Part shown: piece after piece, positions 25,301 through 38,634 of the stretch
Numbering within the stretch: the first letter of the stretch is position 1
How the letters are laid out: each line of letters begins with the position of its first letter
NCBI GenBank assembly: GCA_009741485.1
Contig: CM019215.1
Location: 74,839,735-74,903,734 of the forward strand
Length of the DNA stretch: 64,000 nt
Direction of reading: 5' to 3'
Source of the DNA: Malurus cyaneus samueli
Taxonomy: Eukaryota > Chordata > Aves > Passeriformes > Maluridae
Made by a program: the position numbers and the translations under genes
The notes under the pieces: generated by a model
The model's input: only the letters and a program-made list of their open reading frames with translations
What the model was told of the DNA's origin: nothing
The model's database searches: none

Positions 25301-28300
25301 TACTGTATAGTTTTGTTTATTAATCAATGGATAATAATTACATTCCTAGATAATCACTTACTATGGAGCTAAACTATTGAATGCTGAACCATTTTCTGAA
25401 TGGTTCTTTTCACACACAATTGAATAAAGAATCACGTTTTAAATATTTTTTAAAAACCGTCTAAAGTTCTGGGATGGGAGAACCTCTTTTGCCTAGCTCA
25501 ACCTATGAATTTAAGTTTTTGGAAAAGTAATCACAGATGTACTATACTTCTGGAAAAAATTGTGAGGTGAATGTGTACTCATTATTAATGCCAAGTAATG
25601 AAAAAATAAGTTACCTGCACTCTTTCAAATCTTGGGGAATGTTATTGGTAAGGCAAACTTATAATTGTTTCCCTCTTGCATCCTATTTTCTGTTGTGTCT
25701 ATTAAAAATCCACAGTGGGTCAGACTGGCTGTGGGATTGTCAGACAGTGCTATTGGCTGCAGTACAGTTCCTGCAGCTCACAGTGAAACACCTCCCAAGC
25801 CTTCAAACTTCTTTCCTTGGTTGCATATTTCATCATAGAAAAGAGAGGGCTTCATAAACTTGTTCCCAACAAGAACATCTTTCTATAACAACCATTTTAA
25901 AGGAAAATCGAATCAAATTTCAATTGAATCAAATGAGAATTAAAGGCTTTTAAGGTCCGAGTATTTCCTTTTCTTAGTTACCTCCTTAAAATAGAGGAAA
26001 TCTCCTTTTGGGGCTCTACCACTAGCTATCCAAAGGTTTTGTGATTGAGGAGTTATTTTGCACTTAGCTCTTTGCTAGCTGGTAATGTGCTGGAGAGACT
26101 TTCCATATGTGTAGAAAACTATTTGAATGTGAATATGAGATTTTTACCTTTGTTGAGACACGCAGTTATAGAAAACAATTACAAGTGCACAAATTGGTAT
26201 GCAAATTTTGGTGTAGTTTTGTAAATACTGCAGCTTAGAGGGTTTTCTTTTACCTATGGAATTGAACTTTCTTGGCTTATTCTGCATGATAACCTTTCAG
26301 TGAAAAGTCAGAGGTAGCTCTGACCTGCTTGAAAGGGCATGCAGCAACTCTGTTCCTGATGCTTAATAGGAAACAAGACATTTTGAAAAGAAATGTGAAT
26401 TAAGGGTTTGTCGAAGCAAGCACAGTTGAATCTGAATAGTTTTAACCAGTCATATTAATAAATAACTAATCACAGAAGATAGAGCACACTAGATAGAGCA
26501 CCTATTTATTGGTGGGGTTGGTATGTGTATTGAAAAAGTTGTTTTGTCTTCCAAAAGAGCTGTGGATACAGAGGGCTGCATGCAAAGTGTCACAGAAATT
26601 AGTTTGGGTTGCTGGGTAGCAGGTAACAGAACAGAGTTATCATCTGGTATCTCATTATTATCAACTTCAAAAAAAGCTTTTCTTTGGAGGCTGGTTGGTC
26701 TGGTGGCTCAACCAAGATAAGTTAACTGCTGAATTATGAAATTTTAGGTAGCAGGAGGACCATTCTGCTGTAAAGGCAGGCTTTTTCTGCTTTATTTTGT
26801 TTGTATGCATGGCTTTGCTAGCATCTTGTAATAAGTTAGCAAAGAAAGAGCTGGTCTAAAAAGATCATTGTTATAACTCAGGATTTTTTTTTGTTTTTTC
26901 ACAGACATAATACCACATATGACTTTGAATGTCTGTGAAGAATTGGTGACTTATTCCTCATTTCATTTGCTTAGAGATGAAGATAAATACAAGCATTTGT
27001 ACAAATACACCAATTAATATTTCAGAAGCAGTTACATTGTTAAAGTGAGCAGAGTAATTATAAACACAAATGTGTCTTCTCATTTTTAAAATAATTTTAA
27101 TAGTTGAAAAAATTGACCCCAAATGTAACTTAGGCTAAGCAAGCCAATTGATCTTTCCTATTACTTAAACTTCACACCTGAAAGTTTTATTTCTCGAACC
27201 TAGCAGGGCTTAATTTCTTTATTTTAATGAATGAATAAATTGCAAATATTTCAAAAACAGCATTGAAACTGAGAGAGGCAACAAGATGAATAGTTCAACT
27301 TGAGATCATTAAGCTTATTGGAGAATGCTTATAAAGTTCACAGTCCAGTCTATTGTTACTAGCCACAAAGCATACATTTTTGATAAACATTTTACATGTG
27401 AAACTGCTACACTAGCAGGAAGGGTTATATTTCCTATTATTTGCTATGAAATACTATTAGCAGAAATAAAGAACAACTACATAATGATCCTCAATGATTC
27501 ATTTAAAAAGATAAGTGCTCTTTTTTTTTTTTAAATCTATATCCCATCTTAGGTCCTCTCTGTGTGTATGTGTAAAGCTGTTTAGGTAAAGCATTCATTA
27601 GCTAATACTGAGAATTTTTTTGCTTTATTTCAGAAGATTTAGTGTGCATTTCTACATCTTGAATCAGTCACAATGGAAAATATGGAGATACCTTTGCAGG
27701 CTGCAATTACACATCTCCTGCCCTACCTTCAACATTCCTTACCCTTGGCTTCTTTTCTACTCACAAAGTGGTTGGGATGAACAGTAAAGACAAAGGACAG
27801 CACCTTCCCTCCTCCCTGAAGTAAGAACAATGAGTCAGTAAGTTGGTTGTGCATGGTTAGAACCTCTCAGCAGAAGATAAAATTGTTCCTTCAGACCGGA
27901 GATCTTTCAAAAGGAGTGAAAATGCTAGAAGCATCACTTTCAGCTTTTGCACTGTGAATTGTAGGCTATTGTAAGAATGATGGTACTGATCCAGAAATTC
28001 TGGAATCTCTACTAAAAGCAAAGCTCTGGCTTTTGTTACAGCTTGCTACTGCGCACTGCATATATTTACAGTGCACACCACCTGTGCCCTCTCTGCAACA
28101 GTAACCTCTTGCTTTCTGAAATATTCACCTGCCATATGCTATATTAACCAAAATTAATCACTTTTTCTTTTAATTGATTAATATTTTTCCAAAGCTGGTC
28201 GTTCAACTTTTTGTAACATATGGTTTTCCTAAAAAAGCAAGAAAATTTTAGCATTTGTTATTCCAGGATAGTAGGAAAACATGTGGAGTAAAAATTCTTT

Positions 28301-30105
28301 ATAACCTGAAAATGGCATATTGAGCTCAAATGTTGCTATTAATAATTTGTTTCTCTTATTTTAAGGCTATTCTCTGTGGTTTTTTAGTGAATCTTCCAGG
28401 ACTATGGTGTTTCTTCTATTTATACCAGATTGAGTTGATAATGTTTATAGTAACTGAAGATGTTTAATATTACTGTGTTCAGAAAATGTAGATACTGATA
28501 ACATTTAAATCATATATCATTCACATTTTAACCATTCTTATGTACACTTACTGGAGAGATAGGGAATGTATTTAAAAGACATCAGAATAGTCATTAATCA
28601 ATTATTACACAGCTCTTTAAATCCATGTTTAATATAAGATACAATTTAATCCATTCATCAATAAAATATTTAGATAAGTTGTGAGTTGTGAGTAAAAATT
28701 TTTGAATTATATGATGTTTTGAAATTTTTTTCCTTTTTCTGAAATACTTGTATTTTGTGGAATAAGAAACAAAGAGTACAGAAGAATATTAATGTCATAA
28801 TATACAATTTACTGAAATGCAATGCTCTAGTTTATGGAAGTATCTGTTATTGATAAATGAAATGTTTTAAATGTTCTTGCTGAAGAATTTCCTCACAAAC
28901 GGGATGTGAACCACAGCCTGTCATGACTGTGTCATGTATTTCCAGTTGAACAAGAACAAAATGACTGAAGCCAAGGAGGTCAACATGCTGAAAATAGTTA
29001 GGAGAATTAATCTTCACAGGAGCAGAATAGCTATCAGATGTTAATTATATGACTTAGACCCCATTTTGGGCATGGAAAAATGAGTGTAAAAAATTAGTAT
29101 CTTGGGTAGCGGAAAATAGAAAGGTGGTTTTCTTCAGAAGAGAATCCTAACTTAGATATGAACCAGTCAAAAGGAGATAACTTGGTCTTTGACAGTTAAG
29201 GTCATATTTCTGCTGTCCAAAATACTGTGGAAGATGAGAGAAGAAAGTATGAACAGGAAGAAGTCCTGACTTCCCAAATTCCAGAAGACTGAAGCTTCAT
29301 GGTACCCTGGTGGGATGAAATAAAATGGGATATTTTAATCAAAATCTGTTTTGGCTTATGCTAGGCAAGCTAAGGTGGGACCCTCTGAGAAAGCCGTACT
29401 TCTAGTATGGCTTTCAAAAATAGATAAACTGAATAGTTAAAAATGTTATGTTCAGCAACATTCAAAGAGGTATTTCATTTAAGTTTGTTGCAGATGTAAC
29501 TTACAATTTACATAAAAAAGTAATTTTACTCTCTGAAAAAAAAAAAAAAAAGCCATTGTCCTTACATCAAGATTTTGTGTTGAAGCCAACAAAATCTGGT
29601 ATAGCAATTCATTGAAGTATTCTAAAATTTACATAAGAGTTTGAGTCCAACTTCATATTTGCTGCACTCCCTCTTGGGATAAAGAGGGAATTTAATGATT
29701 TCACCAATATATACGATCTCTATATCAACTCCCTAATATGACATGACAGTGCACCGGAAACATTCCTTGGAGAGAAATGCTACGGAGTATTAGAGGATTT
29801 GCAAAATAAAATGATTGACTCAAGTTGACAGACCAGTTATTTTTAAAACAGCTTCTGATAAGTTTTAAAATGCAAGCAATGCCCTTGCTGCCAAAATCTG
29901 TCCTGTGCTAGTTATTTCAGGAATACCAGTTGTTTGGTTTCTTTATCAAGAAGAATCTTTTCCTTGATTCTAGTTTTCCATTTGATTCTTAAATTTTCCA
30001 TTTTATTTAATAAAACTAAAGTTGGTATATTCCTGATGCCACTGATGTCTATATATTCAATAGGTAATCCAGAATTGAGAATTACATAATGGACGATTTG
30101 ACACT
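25301..30105. other. No gene seen; AT-rich unassigned DNA
   Basis: No coding gene. The 106-codon frame at 25537-25857 has no motif. Contains an A16 run at 29536-29551 and a T run near 27521-27532. The stretch 28120-28200 is an unusually AT-rich run with attaatca/attgattaat words that resemble homeodomain sites, but such words are expected often in this base composition. Confidence 0.5.
29536..29551. repeat. Poly(A) run
   Basis: Sixteen consecutive A residues; no recognised retroposon upstream. Confidence 0.95.
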
Positions 30106-30196
30106 TTTATTTTCTTTTCTTTTTTTTTTTTTTTTTTTGTTCTTTGTGTGTTTTTTTTTTGTGTGTGGTTGTTTTTGTTGTTGGGTTATTGTGGGT
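30106..30196. repeat. T/G-rich low-complexity tract
   Basis: T runs of about 20 and 10 separated by gttctttgtgtg, then gtgtgtggttgtttttgttgttggg. Almost no C on this strand. Confidence 0.95.
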
Positions 30197-33081
30197 TCTT
30201 TCCAGAACTATGAGACTGATGAAAAAAATCCTGCTTGCAAAAATTTTATGAAATAAAACCACTGTTGTGTTTGCTGCAGATGATTTCTATAAAAATGTGG
30301 CTAATCTGGTTGGCCAGCCTATGACGAGATAAAAGTTAATTGTTGGGGATATTATTTATGACAAATAACTTGCCCACATCTTAATGTTGTTATTTAATTG
30401 TTACTTATACCATGCCTTAAAACAGACAATTATGTGCCTCTGAAATTCTGTCTTTTCCTTTTATTTTTTAACATTTTCCTGTGGTTATAAATGGCCCAGT
30501 GTGTTCCAAGAACTGCCATGAAAAACTGTTTCTTTGTTTTTGTGCAGCACATTGTAAGATTAAGTCCTTGCTCACATGTTTTTTTTCGCTTCTTACTGCA
30601 AATAGGAGGGGGGAAAAATAAGATGTTTCAGATAGCTGTCTTTCAAAAAAAAGGGTAGATCAGTAACTGGACACTTTCAGTTGTCTGAAATGCAACTTTT
30701 TTCCCTGCTTTTATTCTATGTGAGATATTATTATAAAATGTCTGGCATGACTGTGGAAGAGAAATGTGTCCAAGAAAAAAAATTAAAGGCAGCCTTTTTC
30801 TATTTTATTTTATACATCTGTATTATGGATTTAATGTAATGTCCTGGACACTCTTTTCCTACTGCCCATTCTTTAAATTTCTGCTTTTAGCAAATCTTGT
30901 GTTCAAATTGTTTGCTGCCAAATTATGATCATTTTAGTACAGGTGAATCAGTGGGAATGGGGACTAAGAAGCTCTCCTTTTCCCAAACCTCATGTGGCAT
31001 TTTGGTTTTCTGCAGACATCAGAGGAACAAGGAATGACACTGATGGCTTTAGCAGGCAGCTGAGTGCATCTGTCCTGTCTTTGCCCTTCTGATCAAGGAC
31101 TCTGTTAGGCTGCTGCTCTGAAGAATCTTGTGTTTCTGCTGCTCCATTTCTTTTCTCCCTAAGTACCTTTGCCAGCTCTGTGTGTATCCCTCTCCTCACC
31201 ATTTTTAGCTAAGGAGCTGCAGGGACAATGTTGTGATCTGAAGGCTTCACAGCAGAGCAGGCTGTTTGGAAATTCTGCTGGTTTTTCACGTGGCACCATA
31301 TAACAGTTCCAGGATATTTGAAGCAAACCTAAAAGGAAGTCTAGTTTTCCTTCCCATTTGTAATCCAGACTTTCAGTTTTCAGTCATTTAGAGCAGGATC
31401 TGGCCCATTGCACTATTATTGACAATTTTCAGATGTACAAATATGAAGTAATTGTCTCTGACTACTTATTTATGCCACAAGTCTGACTCAAACTAAAATA
31501 CACACATGTGCTTACGCATTGCTGGAAATCAGGGCTGACTAAACATGAAGGCCTGAATGTGACCTCAAAAAACCTCATTTTCTTCCCTTTGTATCATGCT
31601 TTAGCTGTCACCATATTTGTGCTGGCTTAAAGTAGGAAGATGCTTCTGAGTGTTTTGAAAAGGCTGACTCAAGTGAATGAGGAGAACTGGGGTACAAATG
31701 CTACACCAACACAACAGAGTAATGCTGTGCATGGCTGTGCAATGGAAATAAAAAATCATAGGTAGCTTCCATAGTTGTAGTGCTCCTTTCAGTTATTTGC
31801 AGTTTGCTATACATAGTCTGGTAAAAGTACATCTTCTTAACATTTAAGAAGGTTTTCACTATGATGTTTCTCAAAGAAACTATGATGTTTCTCGAAGTTA
31901 CTAAAAAAAAACAACTTAGTATCAAACTAATGCTCACATCTTTGCTGTGAAAATTCAGTGACTAATGTTGCAGTTCACAGCAATGCTGCCTGTGTTTGGT
32001 TTTATTTGGCAGATGTTTTGGTGGGATTTTGGTTTTTTTTCTCCAAAAAGATTCAAAATACCCTGCTAGTATAGAGATAGCAGATGTTCCTCTACTTATT
32101 TTAGCATAGCAGACAGAACAGTAAAGCTCTGCGTTCCAGCAGTATCCTTTTTTCCAATTGTCCATTCTGGCTTTAGGACAATGGCTCAGAGCAATCTTGG
32201 AGGTCTTATTTCAGTGTGCCTGGATTTGTGGATCATGTATGGAAGAAGTAGCATCGTTCTGTCTCCCAGAAGGGAGTCCTAATTGTTTTATTTTGCATAA
32301 AGAGTAGAAGCAGAGTCAAGGTAATGAATCATTTGGCATCCTAAATTACTGCCTGCCACCGTCCATTATCCTTCTCTGTAATGACCCTAGATTCCACTTG
32401 CCTCTGACATACACTTTTTGGACATCATAGCCACCAAAGGTAATAAATTAGGTCCTTTGGCAGGTGCTGCTTGCACTTAACCCTGTCTTTCTCACACATC
32501 AAATTAGCTCTTCAAAGACGTTGAAATAACTAGTGACACATCTTTTTACAGAAGAGCTGTATATTCTGTTTCATACTAAAAATCTTTCTTTAGAAGTAGC
32601 ATATTTATGATTCAGTTCTTCCCTTGCCTAATCCCTATGAAATCTGGCTTAAATCCTACTGAGCTCCAGTTATCACTGTAGCTTCTCAGTGTTTTGGATT
32701 TAAACAAGAAGTGGAACGGGAAGGAAAATTTTATTTGGAGTCTAATTGGAGTTTTTTTTAGTCAGCCAATTCTGCAAGATGAGCTGTTTTCAGCTTTAGT
32801 CGTTGAAGTTCAAAAGTGCTGTGGAGATAATATAAACTACACCTCTTTTTTGTACCCAACATTTAATGAATTGCATCTGTTCATCAGTTAGGGAATCTGT
32901 TATTTTAACCAAAACTTGTTTTTTGGGGACTCTTCTTGAAGCTCAGTCTGCTACAGCCGTTACTGCAGAACTCATGTGTCTACAAACAGTGAATCAGCAT
33001 GCAAATCTATCATTCTGCTGAAAAATAATACAGGAGCTGAAGAACCCTTTGAAACAGTGCTATTATTCACCAAAGCAAAGA
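30197..33081. other. No gene seen; unassigned
   Basis: The minus-strand frame at 30990-31202 (70 codons, Lys/Arg/Glu/Gln-rich N-terminal half) sits in a less AT-rich patch (30960-31330) but has no recognised domain or clear splice sites. Otherwise only the 21-base tandem duplication at 31858-31899. Confidence 0.45.
31858..31899. repeat. Tandem duplication, period 21
   Basis: The string actatgatgtttctc, followed by (a/g)aag, occurs at 31858 and again at 31879: two adjacent copies, the second with one or two changes. Confidence 0.9.
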
Positions 33082-33131
33082 TTTTTTTTTTTGTTTGTTT
33101 TTTTTTGTTTTTGTTTTTGTTTTTGTTTTTG
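33082..33131. repeat. (TTTTTG)n tract
   Basis: A T run followed by GTTTT and GTTTTT units; open in two frames as Phe/Leu/Cys-rich filler, not a gene. Confidence 0.95.
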
Positions 33132-34983
33132 CCAGTGCTGTCTTACCTTTCCTATAGTGATTTCTTCTCATCATTTTGGGAACAACCATTATGATTTGCT
33201 AGTTCTTATCTTGCTTCTTAACTGCCCTGATCTTAAATGGAATATAGTCATATGCTTGTCTGACCCATCTTCCTCTTCCAGTTTGGAAATGCTATATATA
33301 ATTTATGAGTCACTGAATATGCTAAATCTTGTGGTTTTTAAAACTATATTCATGATTACTGCATTGGGCACATGCCTGGATACAAACATTTCACTTCTGA
33401 TAGAAACAACAGAATCTCACGGGTAGAATTTTTTTTGAGATCATTTAATCAGAAACTTCTAAACATGGAATGTGTTCAATTTTAATAGGAAATAATAAGC
33501 TGTGGGGGAAAGGTAAAAATAGTATTTAGAGAAAATATTAGTCTAAATGATTTTTTTTAGTGTTCTATCAACCTGAACACTGAGAACACTAAAACTGATA
33601 GCTGTTCTATATCTGACTTTTGAAGTTGACTTTACGGACTTGTGATGTATTGTTTCACTAAATAGAAAACTATTGAAAAGTTCTGTATGTTTACACTTCT
33701 CCCTCCTAGGTTATGAATCCAGGTAATTTGTTACTGGCTGGTGCAAAAACCACACACTCTGAGAGCTGCTACATCTGTTCCCACCTCCATAAAACTCCAA
33801 TGAAAATAAATGAGTGCAGAGAGATATGAGTGACAAGGGATTATAAATGTAAGAGACTTAATTAAACCACAAATGCCTCAGCAAGGTTCAGGCTGGTAAA
33901 CTTTTATCTTCCTTTGCTGAACTAAGATAGGAAAAATTATTTTGGTTGCCTAGCAACTACATTGCACAAACTAACTCAGTGGAAAATCTATGGATTTGAT
34001 AAGCAAATTAAAATGGATATTTTGTGTGAAGAAAATAAAAATTCTTCAGAACCCTTAGTCAACTGAAGAATTAATTGCATGTTATTACAAATTAAAATGG
34101 CAATAGGTCTGGAAATATTTTGTGGGAAATTGTAGTCAGTCAGTGTTGTTTAACATCCTTGTAAAAATGATTAATTGACTTGCAATACCAGAATACTAAG
34201 TGCATTGAAAGCACATGGTGTTTGTCTGTGGAGGAAAGGTAAAGACTGAGAACCCTGGTGAGAAAAAAGATTATTTTAGAAGATCTTGTTTGCATCTTCT
34301 AGTGCATAAGAGCATTCTGTACATTCATGGCATATTAGTTTAACTGTTCTTTGGAAATTTAGTCTTAAATAGAGAAGGAAGAAGAAAATGCTAGTGAATC
34401 CACATTTTCAAATATCAGCTTCAGAGAACTATTTTGCAGCAGCCCAATTCTGTTAACTGTTGAGCACACACCTGCAGCAGAGCTTGCTGCTTGACCGAGC
34501 ACCTAAGTGGTTCCCTACATCCTTGAGAAGAAGCAGCACAAGCTGTCCCAAAGATGCAAGATGCCCTTTGCATCATGTTGTGAGTTCAACAATATTACAT
34601 TAATATTATGCTTATAAATGATATTGCATCTACCCCAGGTATATCTCTTCCACTTCTTTTCTTTCAGAAAACAGAGCTTGGTTGCCACAAAAATACTTTT
34701 ACTAACCAGTGCAAATAAGGAATGTTTCCTAGTTGTGGCACCCGCACCACCCAATAACAAGGGTCTCTTGGGGTTTCTGATGTGTCTGTCCCTATAATGG
34801 CAACAGTGAGCTGTGGAGAGTGAGCTTGAGCATGTGGAACCTGTGTTCTGGCTCCAGACTGGAGCTGCTTGAGGGGATAAACTGCAACACTGCTTCAAGA
34901 GCCATTATACTACAATTCTTCTGTATCTTCTAGTCAAGATTGATTTTTTCAAGATTGCTATCTAAACACCACTGTTTTATATT
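33132..34983. other. No gene seen; unassigned
   Basis: A less AT-rich patch at 34735-34890 supports a 127-codon minus-strand frame (34515-34898) that has no recognisable domain. The rest is AT-rich and featureless. Confidence 0.45.
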
Positions 34984-35032
34984 AAAAAAAAAAAAAAAAA
35001 GACTCCTACTCATTTTGTTTTTTTTTTTTTTT
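34984..35032. repeat. A17 / T15 inverted pair
   Basis: A run of 17 A (34984-35000), a 17-base spacer, then 15 T (35018-35032). The two runs are complementary and could fold into a hairpin in single-stranded DNA or RNA. Confidence 0.9.
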
Positions 35033-36114
35033 CACTTCAGATGGGCTTGTAAGACGAACTCACCCAGTGATGCTGGTGAAAAGCTCTCTGTGTTAGTGTT
35101 ACCATCCAAAACACAGAAACACACAACTGTAACACAATAAGAAGGTAGCATGTTTTTCTGCTTGACAACATTTCTCTGTGCTAGATTGCAGCCTCTAGCT
35201 CCTACAACCACTTTGCAAGCCACAGTTGCTTGGGAAGGACTTCTTTGGGCTGAATTTTTGTCTCAGCATCTGTAGAGGCATGCAGAAATACATGTATTTA
35301 TAGAGTCAAGCTCAGAATCAGGCATATAGAGCTAAGATTGTGATAAGACAAGACATAACTCCTAGCCATATGAAAATTTTGCTGTAGAGTTTGTTTCTGG
35401 AAAGTTGCTGTTGTCTTTTCTATTTGTGTTTGTTTTGCAATTTAAGATTTAGCTAAAAAAATGAAAGAATTTTTTAAAGTTGGCTTTTAGGGGTTATGTA
35501 TTCTTTTACAACAGTAAACACAAAGCTGCTCAGCTAGCCTTCCTTCTGTTCAATGTAAAAAGCTATTATTACAAGACTGTGTCTATATGCCATTTTATTT
35601 TTTAAACTGAGAAATATTCCTCTTTATTATCTGCTATGATGTCTGGAACAGCTACAGTGTGCTCATAATGACTTTAATATTTCAGACAGTGAATGTGAGT
35701 GATGTTAATAGCTAGCTGGCTCATGCAATTAAGAGAGTTCCTAAAATGCTTTAAGGACCTTTGGTGCAGGTACTTTAGGCTTTGCAGTTTATCTTCTGTA
35801 AGGATTCCTTGTCAGAAATGAAACATTAATGTTTTTACTTTGCAACATCTATTTGTTTTTAAAGCATGAGACACTGTTATTCTTTATCTTAAACTAAATT
35901 TCAATTTAAAGCAACAATCCCTCTTAGGAAACAAATATTTTAAATAGATGTGCAGTTCACAAGGTGGTAAAAAGCGGAACTGGCTGTACCCATGTTATAT
36001 TTTCAGAAAATCAAACTAAATTAGCTTTTAATAATTAACTATGTCTGCTCATATATTTTACCAGATGCTTTAAACAATTGAATTAATCACAAAACAGCAG
36101 AATAAATTAGATTG
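35033..36114. other. No gene seen; AT-rich unassigned DNA
   Basis: Only short frames without motifs. This is the left flank of the LTR at 36115. Confidence 0.5.
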
Positions 36115-36611
36115 GAAGCACCTCTGGATGCCACCAGGTCCTGCTCGTCTCTCTTGAGACAGCGAGAGAAGGGATGAGATGCTGGAGCAGGTGGTTCTCT
36201 GCAGCCCCTGGGAAGGCCCCAGGCTGGACAGGGAAAGTGTGAGGAGGCAGGAATGACAGAGAGAGCTGTTATGGACTGACTGCAGTGACCATTCCTCATT
36301 CCCCTGGCTGCTTCGGTTGGATTTGGGGTGGGGGGAGCTGGAGTGAAGCTGGGCCTGGAAAGAAGGTTGGGGTGGGGGAAGATGTTTTAGTCTTTTGTCT
36401 TTGTTCACCAATCTTCTCTATTTTAATTGTTAACTAAACAAATTTTCCTTAGGTCAAGTCTGGTTTGCCTATGATGACAACTGATTAATGATTTTCCCAT
36501 CTTTACCTTGATCCTCAAATTTTTTTTTTCTCTCTACTCTCTCCTGTTGAGGAGAGGAGGTAAAAAAAAGAGTGAAGATCTGGTAGCCAGCCAAAAATCA
36601 ATCTACCATCA
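36115..36611 (+). mobile_element. Solo LTR fragment of an avian endogenous retrovirus, 5'-eroded
   Basis: The 3' two-thirds follow a widespread avian ERV LTR almost block for block: 'gctggagcaggtgg' (36181-36194), the block around 'gactgcagtgaccattcc' (36278-36295), 'ctggagtgaagctgggcctgg' (36339-36359), 'ggtcaagtctggtttgcc' (36452-36469) and 'tgatgacaactgattaatga' (36471-36490). The end is 'ggtagccagcc...atctaccatca'. The polyadenylation signal expected in the block before 'ggtcaagtctg' has decayed to aactaaac. The 5' part of the usual LTR is missing or unrecognisable, and no internal retroviral sequence follows. Several frames cross it on the minus strand (36070-36411), but they are chance ORFs. 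The retroviral class is not assigned with confidence. Confidence 0.8.
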
Positions 36612-36671
36612 TACTCCAAACAGGATTAATTTCAAAGTCATGTTAAGTTGCTCCTAGTCTTGTCCAGTTAA

Positions 36672-36749
36672 TTTTTGTCTTGTTTTGTTTTGGTTTTTTT
36701 TTTTTTTTTTTTTTGTTTTGTTTTGTTTGTTTGTTTTGTTTTTTTTTTA
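36672..36749. repeat. T/G tract (TTTTG units)
   Basis: TTTTG units, a T run of more than 20, then GTTTT/GTTT units, starting about 60 bases after the LTR end. Confidence 0.95.
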
Positions 36750-37599
36750 GTCTTCATGGATTAAGATGCCTCAGCCTCTCTGGGCACCTCTTCTAGTATT
36801 TATTTTCTCTCCTTGCAAAGAATACCTTTCTTTCAGCACACTTCAACTTCCAGTCATTTACTACAACATTATCATTTGGAAAGACAAGCAGGTTTCAAAC
36901 AGAATATTTTTATTTTTTAAGGCAGTTGTGCAGTGCATCTATCAATAACTACTTTAGATTATCTACAACAAACAAGATGCTTTGTGCTGTCTATGCAACT
37001 ATATTTTAAAATCAGGAATTTACACTTTTTCAGAGAATGTTGTCTTTAGATGGAAATTTGTTCTTAAATTGGTTTTCCACTCTAAACAAAATCAAACATT
37101 CCAAATTTTAAGACTCTGGTTCCCTGTTTCTTCCTTCTATTCCTCCCCCAGCAATTCCATTTCTAAATTCTGCAGGCACAGGCCCAATGCCTTTTTGGGT
37201 TTGTTAGAAAACTGGTTTGAAAACCTTTAATTAGAAGAATAGGTAAATATAAATTATGAGAACTAGTTCTTGGAACTATGTCTCTCTCTTCAGGACAAGC
37301 ATCTGAAAACTGAAGTTTACTAAATCCAGTACCAAAACTGGAAGATATGTAAAATCTATTTGCAGTTCTTTCAGTGAGCAAGGTGATTCTTGAATTGCAA
37401 GCCTATATAAATTAGGAAATGCTCTGAAAATTTATCCATCAATATTCAAGGGAAATGGATAAATAGTGGTGGCGTAGAGGAACATTTAGACAGTTACAGA
37501 ATAAAACTGAAGCATCATGTGGAAAAGAAGAATTCAAAGGTGACTAGACCACGAGAACCAGACTTTTTGCTTATTACTCATTCAGATCTATGTCCTACT
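36750..37599. other. No gene seen; unassigned
   Basis: Short overlapping frames on both strands around 36982-37381 without motifs. No repeat family recognised. Confidence 0.5.
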
Positions 37600-38035
37600 G
37601 CTCAAGGTAACTATGACTTGCTCTTTGAAGAATGTAACCCACCAGGAAAGGCTCAGGGAGTTGGGATTATTTAGCCTAGAGAGCAAAAGTGGGGGAGTGG
37701 GCTGCAAGGAAAGCATAATACAAGCCTTCCAGTCCTATGGGAGGTTATGGAAAGATGTAGTCAAGCTCTTTAGATATATGCGTGACAGGACTACATGGGA
37801 TAATAGATATAAATTGAAAGAGACAGAATATCCAGTTTAAGGGTTGGGAGGAGTGGGCATGCCAAGAAGACAGACAAGTGTTGGAATAGGCTTCCCAGAG
37901 ATGATGCAGAATGTCTGTGCTGGAGGTTTTCAAGACCAGACTTCCTAAAGCCCTGAGTAACCTCGTCTGACCTCAGAGCTTTAGTTATATTAGAGAACTC
38001 CTGAGGCTTCTCCAGTCTGAATGACTCTGCAATTC
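37600..38035 (+). mobile_element. Old CR1 3'-end fragment
   Basis: The + frame at 37613-37840 contains VTHQERLRELGLFSLESKSGG, matching the CR1 ORF2 C-terminal block (LRELGLFSLEKRR). It is followed by ggcttcccagagatgatgcag (37889-37909), an equivalent of the 'RLPREV' region, and by ttttcaagaccagac (37926-37940). The last part, 'gaatgactctgcaattc', would be the eroded octamer tail. Highly diverged, so an ancient subfamily. Confidence 0.8.
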
Positions 38036-38070
38036 CTTATTCATTCTATCTTTAGTCTTGCCTGGTTAAA

Positions 38071-38164
38071 TTTTTTTTTTGTTTTTTTTGGTTTTTTTTT
38101 TTTTGTTTTTTTTTTTGTTTGTTTGTTTTTTCTTGGTTTTTTTTTCGTTTTTTTTTTTTTTTTT
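38071..38164. repeat. T/G tract
   Basis: T runs of 8-14 broken by single or paired G, with one ctt and one cg. It starts about 35 bases after the end of the CR1 fragment. Confidence 0.95.
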
Positions 38165-38634
38165 AATTATTTAGATGTATACTGTTAAGTATTGTTTCTG
38201 ATACTTTTCTTCATATGGGGTCTAGTTTTGTGGTTGACTTACTAACAGGGCTGAGGAACTGCACTAATGTACAGATCATTAAAAAGTACTGCAGTATAGT
38301 TTTGCTGACCTAGGCATTCCGACATGTAGTCATCCCAGTTAGTTGCACCCAAAGTCAATCAGCATCTTTTACTGTGCTTCTATTCTGTGATCTACTTTTC
38401 ATGAAGGTTGTGTGAATGACAGCTCTCAAACAGAAAGTTCATGGTAATTAATCTTGTGTGCTGAAATGAAAATCTAAGAGGCGTCATCCTGGAGAAAAGA
38501 CTGACTTCAGAATGATGGCATGCAGATTGCATTCAGTCTGAAGGAAAATATTTTGTCTTATAGATGAATGTTTTGTCTGTGCACTTAGAGACAGAGACAG
38601 TGGAGTCAATAGGATAGATTTATAGGAAACATTG

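Noticed and set aside
28120..28200. Cluster of attaatca/attgattaat words as possible homeodomain sites
   Set aside because: Such words are expected often at this base composition, and nothing else supports an enhancer.
34515..34898. 127-codon minus-strand frame
   Set aside because: Longest non-repeat frame in its area, but with no motif, no splice pair and AT-driven codon use in its second half.
36070..36411. 113-codon minus-strand Ser/Pro-rich frame
   Set aside because: Lies antisense across a retroviral LTR; no coding gene is expected there.
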